Source: Paenibacillus lentus
GTDB lineage: Bacteria > Bacillota > Bacilli > Paenibacillales > Paenibacillaceae
Length of the DNA: 64,000 bases
Direction: 5' to 3'
Assembly (NCBI RefSeq): GCF_003931855.1
Contig: NZ_CP034248.1
Coordinates: 5,146,001 to 5,210,000, forward strand
Shown: positions 56,922-64,000 of the stretch, in pieces
Numbering within the stretch: the first letter of the stretch is position 1
Layout of the letters: every line of letters starts with the position of its first letter
Notes under the pieces: model-generated
Databases searched by the model: none
The model's input: only the letters and a program-made list of their open reading frames with translations
What the model was told of the DNA's origin: nothing
Position numbers and translations under genes: made by a program

Positions 56922-58469
56922 CTAGTGCTTGAAGTGGCGGATGCTGGTGAAGACCATGGCAACCCCATACTTATTCGCCATTTGAATCGATTCCTCGTCC
57001 TTAACCGAGCCACCGGGCTGAATAATCGCCGTCACCCCAGCTTTAGCCGCAGCCTCAACCGTATCGCCCATCGGGAAGAATGCATCCGAAGACAGCACGC
57101 TGCCCTCCACTTTTTCCCCTGCCTGTTCAATAGCGATTTTCGCCGAGCCGACGCGGTTCATCTGACCAGCACCTACGCCGATCGTCATATTGTCTTTTGC
57201 CAGCACGATCGCATTAGACTTAACATGCTTAACTACTTTCCAGGCAAACAAAAGCTGCTTCAATTCCTCCTCAGAAGGAGCACGATCGGTAACAACCTTC
57301 AAATCAGACTCCTGCAGGGAATGAACATCGCTCTCTTGGACGATCATGCCACCGTCGATGGAGGTAACCACCAGTTGGCTTTTACGGTTGGCTCCTAGCT
57401 CCAGGCCATTGATTTTCAACAACCGGATGTTCTTCTTCTGCGTTAATAGAGCTAATGCTTCATCCGTGAATCCAGGAGCAAGGATGATTTCCAAGAAAAT
57501 CTCCTTGAGCTGTAAAGCTGTTGCTTCGTCAATAATGCGGTTCGCTGCAACGATTCCGCCAAAGATCGATACCGGATCAGCCTCATGCGCTTTGCGGAAT
57601 GCCTCGGAAATGCTGGTTCCAATCCCCACGCCGCAAGGATTCATATGCTTAACAACGACGACAGCAGGCTCTTCGAATTCCTTGACGATTTGCAGTGCTG
57701 CATTCGCATCATTGATGTTATTATAGGAAAGCTCTTTACCGTGCAGTTGCTCCGCCGAAGTGAGCGTATCCGCTGCAGCCAGCGGTTTGCGGTAGAACGC
57801 TGCCTTCTGGTGCGGATTTTCGCCATAACGAAGATCCTGGATCTTCTCATACGTGACCGTAAAGCGTTCAGGAAGCGCGTCGCCATTCACATTCGACAAA
57901 TAATCGGAAATCAAAGCATCGTAAGCTGCCGTATGGCGAAAAACTTTGGCCGCAAGCTGTTTGCGCGTATCCAGGGTCGTATCTCCTTCGGCTGCAATCT
58001 CATCCAGCACCTTGCTATAGTCGCCCGAATCCACAACTACACTGACAAAAGCATGGTTTTTTGCAGCGGAACGCAGCATCGTTGGCCCGCCAATGTCGAT
58101 ATTCTCAATCGCATCTTCATAAGTGACATCCGGCTTCGCAATCGTCTCCTGGAACGGATAAAGATTGACAACTACCAGATCGATATAATCCAGGCCAAGC
58201 TCCTTCATTTGCGCTTGATGCTCTGCGCTGTCCCGTATTGCCAGAAGTCCGCTATGGACTGCTGGATGCAGCGTCTTCACACGGCCATCGAGTACCTCAG
58301 GGAAGCCCGTAACATCGGAAATACCAATGACAGGGATACCTTCCTTCGACAACAGGTTTTTCGTTCCTCCCGTTGAAATAATCTCTACTCCTAATTGCGA
58401 CAGCCCGCGGCAAAAATCCACGATACCCGTTTTATCCGAAACACTAACCAGCGCTCTTTTGATACTCAC
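56922..58469 (-). CDS. purH: Bifunctional AICAR transformylase/IMP cyclohydrolase
   Basis: A 515-residue enzyme for the last two steps to IMP. N-terminal cyclohydrolase: LVSVSDKTGIVDFCRGLSQL, ISTGGTKNLL, VTGFPEVLDGRVKTLHPAVH. C-terminal transformylase: RYGENPHQKAAFYRK, VKHMNPCGVGIGTSI, SDAFFPMGDTVEAAAKAG and IIQPGGSVKDEE. GTG start with GAGGAGGAAG upstream. Follows purN with a 235-base gap. Confidence 0.96.
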   Translation of the reverse strand: MSIKRALVSVSDKTGIVDFCRGLSQLGVEIISTGGTKNLLSKEGIPVIGISDVTGFPEVLDGRVKTLHPAVHSGLLAIRDSAEHQAQMKELGLDYIDLVVVNLYPFQETIAKPDVTYEDAIENIDIGGPTMLRSAAKNHAFVSVVVDSGDYSKVLDEIAAEGDTTLDTRKQLAAKVFRHTAAYDALISDYLSNVNGDALPERFTVTYEKIQDLRYGENPHQKAAFYRKPLAAADTLTSAEQLHGKELSYNNINDANAALQIVKEFEEPAVVVVKHMNPCGVGIGTSISEAFRKAHEADPVSIFGGIVAANRIIDEATALQLKEIFLEIILAPGFTDEALALLTQKKNIRLLKINGLELGANRKSQLVVTSIDGGMIVQESDVHSLQESDLKVVTDRAPSEEELKQLLFAWKVVKHVKSNAIVLAKDNMTIGVGAGQMNRVGSAKIAIEQAGEKVEGSVLSSDAFFPMGDTVEAAAKAGVTAIIQPGGSVKDEESIQMANKYGVAMVFTSIRHFKH

Positions 58470-58704
58470 GATTGGCTTCCTCCTCTAATTATGGCAAGAA
58501 TAACACCACGGCTTATGCCGGACTAGCGAAAAACTGAATGTTCCCTAATTTTATTGGCAAAATAAATCACCCGATATTTCTCGGGAAATATCGAAACACG
58601 ATTATACCTGCTGTGAAAAAAAGACTTCTTTCGCAAAACACAGCGCCATTCATGATTACAACATTATTTTCGCATTTATTTAACCTCGTTCAACCTAAGC
58701 GAGC

Positions 58705-59337
58705 CTAAGAGATCGTAATCTTCCGCCCATCAATCCGAATCCTTCCCTCTGCAAACCAATTAACCACCTGCGGATATAAATCGTGCTCAGCAGCGCGAAT
58801 CTTCTCTTCGAGAGCTTCAATCGTATCCGCCTGCTCGATTTCGACGATCTTCTGGGCAATGACCGGTCCGGTATCCATTCCACCGTCAACCAGATGCACA
58901 GTGACACCGGTGACTTTAACACCATAAGACCAAGCCTGCCCGATCGCATCCTTTCCTGGAAAAGACGGCAGCAGGGAAGGGTGGATATTAATCATCCGCC
59001 CTTGATACGCATCTACAAGAACCGGGGTGAGAAGCAGCATGTAACCTGCAAGCACGATCAAATCTACGCCTCTGCGTTCCAACTCTGCAGCAATCTCCGC
59101 TTCATAGTCTTCCCGGCGGGAGTAGGCTTTTCGTTCAAATAGAAAGCAATCTATCCCAGCCCGCCGCGCCCGTTCGACAACGGGAGCCTCCGGCTTATTG
59201 CAGACTAGCAGTACGATTTCCGCCCCTAGTATACCCTTGTGGGAAGCGTCTATAAGCGTTTGAAAATTACTTCCCTGCCCGGAAGCAAACACCGCAATCC
59301 GATAAGGGCTGCCGCTTCCTACAGATCGATCCATCAT
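58705..59337 (-). CDS. purN: Phosphoribosylglycinamide formyltransferase
   Basis: A 210-residue folate-dependent GAR transformylase. YRIAVFASGQGSNFQTLIDA, VLAGYMLLLTPVLVDAYQGR, NIHPSLLPSFPGKDAIGQAW (catalytic Asn-His) and VTVHLVDGGMDTGPVIAQK. The ATG overlaps the purM stop as TAATG, so the two are coupled. Confidence 0.96.
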   Translation of the reverse strand: MMDRSVGSGSPYRIAVFASGQGSNFQTLIDASHKGILGAEIVLLVCNKPEAPVVERARRAGIDCFLFERKAYSRREDYEAEIAAELERRGVDLIVLAGYMLLLTPVLVDAYQGRMINIHPSLLPSFPGKDAIGQAWSYGVKVTGVTVHLVDGGMDTGPVIAQKIVEIEQADTIEALEEKIRAAEHDLYPQVVNWFAEGRIRIDGRKITIS

Positions 59338-60380
59338 TATACTTCCGCTCCTGTAAACTTCACTTCCCTGTTGCCTTCCGTCACACGGCCGATCACATAA
59401 GGGGTTTCACCTGCAGCACGCAAAGTCTCTAGCGTCTTATCGGCATCTTTCGCAGCCACCACAATCACAAGTCCAATTCCCATATTAAAAGTCGTAAACA
59501 TATCGCGGTTGCTCACATCGCCCTTCTTCTGAAGCAAGTCAAAGATCGGTAAAATCGGCCATGCGCCGTAATCGATCTCCGCATCAACATGTTCAGGGAG
59601 CACGCGAGGAATATTTTCAATAAATCCACCGCCTGTAATATGCGCCATCCCTTTCACCTGCACCTGTTCCAGCAAAGCGAGGACCGGCTTCACATACAGC
59701 TTCGTCGGCGTCAACAGCACATCGCCCAGCAGAGCGCCGTCAAGCTCAGGCAAAGAATCATGCAGGCCATAGCCGCATTGTTCAAGCAACAGCTTGCGAA
59801 CAAGTGAGAAGCCGTTGCTGTGCACACCACTGGAGGCCAGACCGATAATCGTATCGCCCGCTGCAATCGTACTTCCATTAATAATCTTGCTCTTATCCAC
59901 AACACCCACCGTGAATCCAGCAATATCATATTCGCCTTCGGCGTACATGCCAGGCATTTCAGCAGTCTCTCCTCCGATCAAGGCACATCCAGATTGACTA
60001 CAGCCATCGGCAATCCCGGACACAATCGCTTCAATTTTAGCCGGAATTACTTTGTCGCACGCCAGATAGTCCAAGAAAAAGAGTGGCTCTGCCCCTTGAA
60101 CAACAACGTCATTAACGCACATCGCCACCGCATCAATCCCGATCGTATCATGTTTGTCCATTGCAAAGGCGATTTTTAACTTCGTTCCGACGCCATCCGT
60201 CCCCGAAACAAGGACTGGCTCCTCATATTTATCTTTGTTCAAACCGAACAAAGCGCCAAAGCCACCCAAATCGGTTAACACTTCAGGACGATACGTCCGC
60301 TTGACGTGGCTCTTCATCCGCTCTACCGCTTCATTGCCCGCTGCGATATCCACACCGGCATTTTTATAGGCTTCAGACAC
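59337..60380 (-). CDS. purM: Phosphoribosylformylglycinamidine cyclo-ligase
   Basis: A 347-residue AIR synthetase. [76 protein letters not shown] and [19 protein letters not shown] are all present. I place the start at GTG 60380 after GAGGAGAGTG; six codons upstream a TTG lies inside that site. Lies between purF and purN in the operon. Confidence 0.95.
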   Translation of the reverse strand: MSEAYKNAGVDIAAGNEAVERMKSHVKRTYRPEVLTDLGGFGALFGLNKDKYEEPVLVSGTDGVGTKLKIAFAMDKHDTIGIDAVAMCVNDVVVQGAEPLFFLDYLACDKVIPAKIEAIVSGIADGCSQSGCALIGGETAEMPGMYAEGEYDIAGFTVGVVDKSKIINGSTIAAGDTIIGLASSGVHSNGFSLVRKLLLEQCGYGLHDSLPELDGALLGDVLLTPTKLYVKPVLALLEQVQVKGMAHITGGGFIENIPRVLPEHVDAEIDYGAWPILPIFDLLQKKGDVSNRDMFTTFNMGIGLVIVVAAKDADKTLETLRAAGETPYVIGRVTEGNREVKFTGAEV

Positions 60381-60454
60381 GATGGACACTCTCCTCAAAA
60401 TATTTTAGGGGTTGTTCAAAAAGTCAATCATTGATCATAATTAACCCCATTAAC

Positions 60455-61933
60455 TTAACAACTGCAGCCGAACTTTTCCTCCCCCTCAAAATTCGTCCGG
60501 GTCGGATAATCGTTATCAAAGCAGGCCATGCACAGTCCGCCTTTATAATTCTTCGCATTATCCCCTTCCACCGCACTGATCAAGCCCTCAGCACTTAAGA
60601 ATTCCAAGGAATCCGCATTGATTTCCTGGCGGATTTCTTCGACGGACTTCGAGGAAGCAATCAGCTCTGCCCGGCTCGGTGTATCGATCCCATAGAAGCA
60701 GGGATTTTTGAACGGCGGCGAAGTGATCCGCACATGCACCTCCGTCGCTCCCGCTTCGCGCAGCAAATTCACGATGCGGCGCGAGGTCGTCCCGCGGACG
60801 ATGGAATCGTCGATCATCACGACGCGCTTGCCTTCGACGACCCGCCGCACGGCGCTGAGCTTCATTTTTACGCCCTGCTCGCGCAGCTCTTGGCTCGGCT
60901 GAATGAAGGTACGGCCTGTATATTTATTTTTGATCAAGCCAAGCTCATATGGAATCCCCGTCTGCTCGGCATAACCGATAGCTGCGGAAATACTGGAATC
61001 CGGCACGCCGGTAACGACGTCGGCATCAACGAATGACTCCTGCGCCATGACTTGTCCCATCCGTTTACGAGCCGCATGTATATTGGAGCCGTTCATGTCA
61101 CTGTCCGGACGGGAGAAATAAATATATTCCATGGCGCATAACGCTTTGCGCTGAGGCTCCGCATAACGATCCTCATGGATGCCTTCCCTGTCCAACACCA
61201 GCATTTCGCCCGGCAATATATCACGCACCGTCTCCGCTCCAACAACCTCAAACGCGCAGGTCTCGGAAGAGAACAGATAAGCGTCGCCCAGTCGGCCCAT
61301 TGTCAGCGGGCGAAGCCCATGCCGATCACTGGCGGCGATCATTTTATCATTCGTCAGCAGCAGGAAGGCGAACCCCCCAACCAATTGGCCAAGTGCGTCC
61401 CGCGCCGCTTCGACAAAGTCCTTGGACGAACGGGCGATCAAATGTGCAATCACTTCCGTATCGCTGGTCGTCTGAAAAATAGAGCCGCTCTGTTCCAGTT
61501 GATGACGGATTTGCGGGGCATTAACGATGTTGCCGTTCGTAGCCACCGCGAGATCCCCGTCCCGATATTTAAAAATCAACGGCTGTGCATTCATCAGACT
61601 GGTGTCGCCGTTCGTGGAGTAGCGAACATGCCCGATGGAACGTTCGCCATGCAGCGAGCTCAGCCTGTCCCGATCAAACACTTCCTTCACGAGCCCCATA
61701 CCCCGGTAATAATTGAACTCATCACCATTCGTTACGCATAGTCCCGCGCTCTCTTCGCCCCGGTGCTGCAGCGCGTGCAGGCCGTAATAGGACAAAGAGG
61801 CGGCTTCGGGGTGACCAAACACCCCAAATACACCGCATTCCTCTTTTAACGTATCAAATATATCATTCTTGCCTGTTCCTTGATTGTAATAGTCTCCTGT
61901 CCAAAGCCCTTGCGGAATTATTGCATCAGACAT
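60455..61933 (-). CDS. purF: Amidophosphoribosyltransferase
   Basis: A 492-residue enzyme for the first committed step of purine synthesis. After a short propeptide the catalytic Cys is in [20 protein letters not shown], with the glutaminase domain [13 protein letters not shown] and [16 protein letters not shown] loop [19 protein letters not shown]. The C-terminal cysteines needed for the Fe-S cluster in Bacillus-type PurF are present ([18 protein letters not shown]). The start overlaps the purL end by 16 bases. Confidence 0.96.
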   Translation of the reverse strand: MSDAIIPQGLWTGDYYNQGTGKNDIFDTLKEECGVFGVFGHPEAASLSYYGLHALQHRGEESAGLCVTNGDEFNYYRGMGLVKEVFDRDRLSSLHGERSIGHVRYSTNGDTSLMNAQPLIFKYRDGDLAVATNGNIVNAPQIRHQLEQSGSIFQTTSDTEVIAHLIARSSKDFVEAARDALGQLVGGFAFLLLTNDKMIAASDRHGLRPLTMGRLGDAYLFSSETCAFEVVGAETVRDILPGEMLVLDREGIHEDRYAEPQRKALCAMEYIYFSRPDSDMNGSNIHAARKRMGQVMAQESFVDADVVTGVPDSSISAAIGYAEQTGIPYELGLIKNKYTGRTFIQPSQELREQGVKMKLSAVRRVVEGKRVVMIDDSIVRGTTSRRIVNLLREAGATEVHVRITSPPFKNPCFYGIDTPSRAELIASSKSVEEIRQEINADSLEFLSAEGLISAVEGDNAKNYKGGLCMACFDNDYPTRTNFEGEEKFGCSC

Positions 61934-64000
61934 GGAATTACATCCTCCCAGACCTGCTTCAGCTCACTTACCGGTCTGTTCAGCACGGAGCGGGCGTTCA
62001 CAGAAATCTCCAGATTGTCGCCTGTAACCTGACCGATGTTTTGAACCGGAACGCCATAGGATGCGATCAATTGCTCCAGCTCGGCCGCCTTGTCCGGCGT
62101 CGCCGATAACAGAATACGGGATTGCGATTCGCTAAATAGAGCAAAGTCGGGACGAAGCTCTGTCGGCAAATTGACTTTTGCGCCAAGGTGGCCGCTGATG
62201 CAGGACTCGGCCAAGGCTACGGCGAGGCCGCCTTCGGACAAGTCGTGCGCAGACTGTACAAGACCTTTTTGAATCGCGGCCAATACGCCATCCAGCAATT
62301 TTTTCTCCACATTCAGATCAAGCGCCGGTGGACGTCCTTCTGTTACGCCATGAACGACGGCCTGGAATTCACTTCCGCCAAGTTCAGCAAACGTCTCGCC
62401 AAGCAGGAATACAACATCTCCCTCGGCCTTGAAGCCTTGCGTCGTTATATGATCGATATCATGCACAAGGCCGACCATGCCGACAACCGGCGTCGGGTAA
62501 ATTGCGCCTTTGGAATTCTCATTGTACAAACTGACGTTACCGCCAATAACTGGAGCATCCAGCACACGACAGGCTTCCGCCATGCCGTCAACCGCTTTTT
62601 CCATCTGCCAGAAAATATCCGGCTTCTCCGGGCTTCCGAAGTTCAGGTTATCCGTAATCGCCAGTGGCTCAGCCCCCGAGCAGACCACGTTGCGCGCTGC
62701 TTCGCTAACCGCGATACGTCCGCCAACTTCTGGATCCAGATATACAAACCGCCCGTTGCAGTCCGTCGTCATAGCGAGTCCCTTACGCGTACCGCGAATT
62801 GTCACGACAGCCGCGTCAGAACCCGGCTGAACCGCTGTGCTGGTGCGAACCATGTAATCATATTGGTTATATACCCACGCTTTGCTCGCTACGGAAGGGG
62901 AGGATAATACTTTGTCCAACGCCCCGTTCAAATCCGTCACTTCGTCATAGCGCAGCGTATCTACATTCGCATTCTCTTCATAGTATGCTGGTACAGCCGA
63001 TGGCTTGTTGTAAATCGGGCACTCATCGACAAGCGCCGTCACTGGCATATCGCCAACAACTTCCCCTCGGTGGATCAATCTCAGACGTCCATCATCCGTC
63101 ACTTTACCTACTTTGGCGCAAACTACGCCCCAGCGCTCAAAAATCTCCATCGCCTGAGCCTCATCCTTCGGCTCGACGACGAACAACATGCGCTCTTGCG
63201 ACTCGGACAGCATCATTTCATATGGCGTCATACCTTCTTCACGCTGTGGCACCTCATCCAAATACAGCTCCAGACCGTTACCAGCCTTACTTGCCATCTC
63301 CGCACTGGAGCAGGTTAGACCCGCGGCGCCCATATCCTGAATACCCAGTACGATACCGGAGTTTATCAGCTCCAGACATGCCTCCATCACCAGCTTCTCC
63401 ATAAATGGATCGCCGACCTGTACAGCCGTCCGCTTCGATTCAGACTCTTCCGTCAACTCTTCCGAAGCAAATGTTGCCCCATGAATACCGTCGCGGCCTG
63501 TCGGAGGCCCCACATAAAACACCGGGTTGCCTACGCCCTTCGCGACGCCGCGCTGAATTTTATCATGTTCGATCAGTCCTACGCACATCGCGTTAACCAG
63601 CGGATTACCGTCATAGGCATCGTCAAACACCACTTCGCCGCCAACCGTCGGAATACCGATACAGTTGCCATAACCGGCAATCCCGGATACGACGTGCTCG
63701 AACAAATACTTTACGCGGTCGCTTTCCAGCTTGCCGAAGCGCAGGGAGTTAAGGAGTGCAACCGGTCTTGCGCCCATAGAGAAAATATCACGGATAATGC
63801 CGCCCACGCCTGTCGCCGCCCCTTGGTACGGTTCAACTGCAGAGGGATGGTTATGGCTTTCGATTTTAAATACAACCGCCTGGTTATCGCCAATATCTAC
63901 GATTCCAGCGCCTTCACCTGGTCCCATCAGAACGCGTGGACCTTCGGTCGGAAAACGACGAAGCAGCGGTTTAGAATTTTTATAAGCACAGTGCTCAGAC
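61918..64000 (-). CDS. purL: Phosphoribosylformylglycinamidine synthase subunit PurL, 5'-truncated
   Basis: The frame is open to the right edge of the window, so the start is outside. About 694 residues are seen. The first visible codons give [20 protein letters not shown]; then [79 protein letters not shown] and [18 protein letters not shown]. This is the Bacillus-type PurL that needs PurQ and PurS, whose genes should lie beyond the window. The end overlaps purF. Confidence 0.96.
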   Translation of the reverse strand, partial: SEHCAYKNSKPLLRRFPTEGPRVLMGPGEGAGIVDIGDNQAVVFKIESHNHPSAVEPYQGAATGVGGIIRDIFSMGARPVALLNSLRFGKLESDRVKYLFEHVVSGIAGYGNCIGIPTVGGEVVFDDAYDGNPLVNAMCVGLIEHDKIQRGVAKGVGNPVFYVGPPTGRDGIHGATFASEELTEESESKRTAVQVGDPFMEKLVMEACLELINSGIVLGIQDMGAAGLTCSSAEMASKAGNGLELYLDEVPQREEGMTPYEMMLSESQERMLFVVEPKDEAQAMEIFERWGVVCAKVGKVTDDGRLRLIHRGEVVGDMPVTALVDECPIYNKPSAVPAYYEENANVDTLRYDEVTDLNGALDKVLSSPSVASKAWVYNQYDYMVRTSTAVQPGSDAAVVTIRGTRKGLAMTTDCNGRFVYLDPEVGGRIAVSEAARNVVCSGAEPLAITDNLNFGSPEKPDIFWQMEKAVDGMAEACRVLDAPVIGGNVSLYNENSKGAIYPTPVVGMVGLVHDIDHITTQGFKAEGDVVFLLGETFAELGGSEFQAVVHGVTEGRPPALDLNVEKKLLDGVLAAIQKGLVQSAHDLSEGGLAVALAESCISGHLGAKVNLPTELRPDFALFSESQSRILLSATPDKAAELEQLIASYGVPVQNIGQVTGDNLEISVNARSVLNRPVSELKQVWEDVIPCLMQ

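Overview
The window looks like a chromosomal segment of a low-to-mid GC Bacillota, most likely Paenibacillus or a close relative. Support: Shine-Dalgarno-rich genes, a Bacillus-type purine operon in the order purL-F-M-N-H-D, YerB/YerC-like genes, a PitA/DUF47 pair, DUF4317 and DUF4256 proteins, and a 186-bp repeat of a kind I associate with Paenibacillus genomes. No rRNA, tRNA or CRISPR array was seen.

Layout. 1-10.6 kb: housekeeping and accessory genes (end of a CPA2 antiporter, cupin, DUF4256, DUF4317, a short UvrA-like ABC protein, Dus, an NhaC antiporter) with two decayed genes between them, one clearly a formylglycine-generating-enzyme (SUMF1) relic. 10.9-17.8 kb: an AT-rich accessory stretch with an APH-like kinase, a DoxX/LLM oxidoreductase pair divergent from a TetR regulator, and a MerR regulator divergent from a GNAT plus ABC-exporter operon that has a typical 19-bp-spacer MerR promoter.

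18.1-37.1 kb: a roughly 19-kb integrated element bounded by 27-bp direct repeats, next to the 3' end of rlmD. It has a C1-like repressor with divergent promoters, an excisionase, a primase/helicase, small phage-type genes, one lone tail tape-measure gene, a DUF3800 protein and a tyrosine integrase. The integrase is cut in two by an IS21-family insertion with a 6-bp target duplication, so the element is probably locked in place. A perfect 113-bp inverted repeat sits near both ends and a diverged third copy lies inside. Between 19.8 and 23.3 kb, and again at 25.8-26.4 and 27.6-28.1 kb, conventional genes are missing. Those stretches are filled by short palindromes with different arms around a CAA..TTG core, by 10-bp tandem doublets followed by an AAAAGGGG motif, by a free-standing small-RNA candidate, and by a nearly end-to-end chain of possible micro-ORFs on the minus strand. 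This is the part of the window I understand least and find most interesting.

37.2-54.9 kb: core genes again (rlmD with a Gly/Ala-rich insertion, diacylglycerol kinase, a CbiX-like chelatase, YerC, PitA and DUF47, YerB, an alpha/beta hydrolase, two ABC systems around a YtrA-type GntR regulator, NUDIX, ilvA, a ring-cleaving dioxygenase). 55.1-64 kb: the distal part of the purine operon, entered from the right edge inside purL, with 2.4 copies of a 186-bp repeat inserted between purH and purD.
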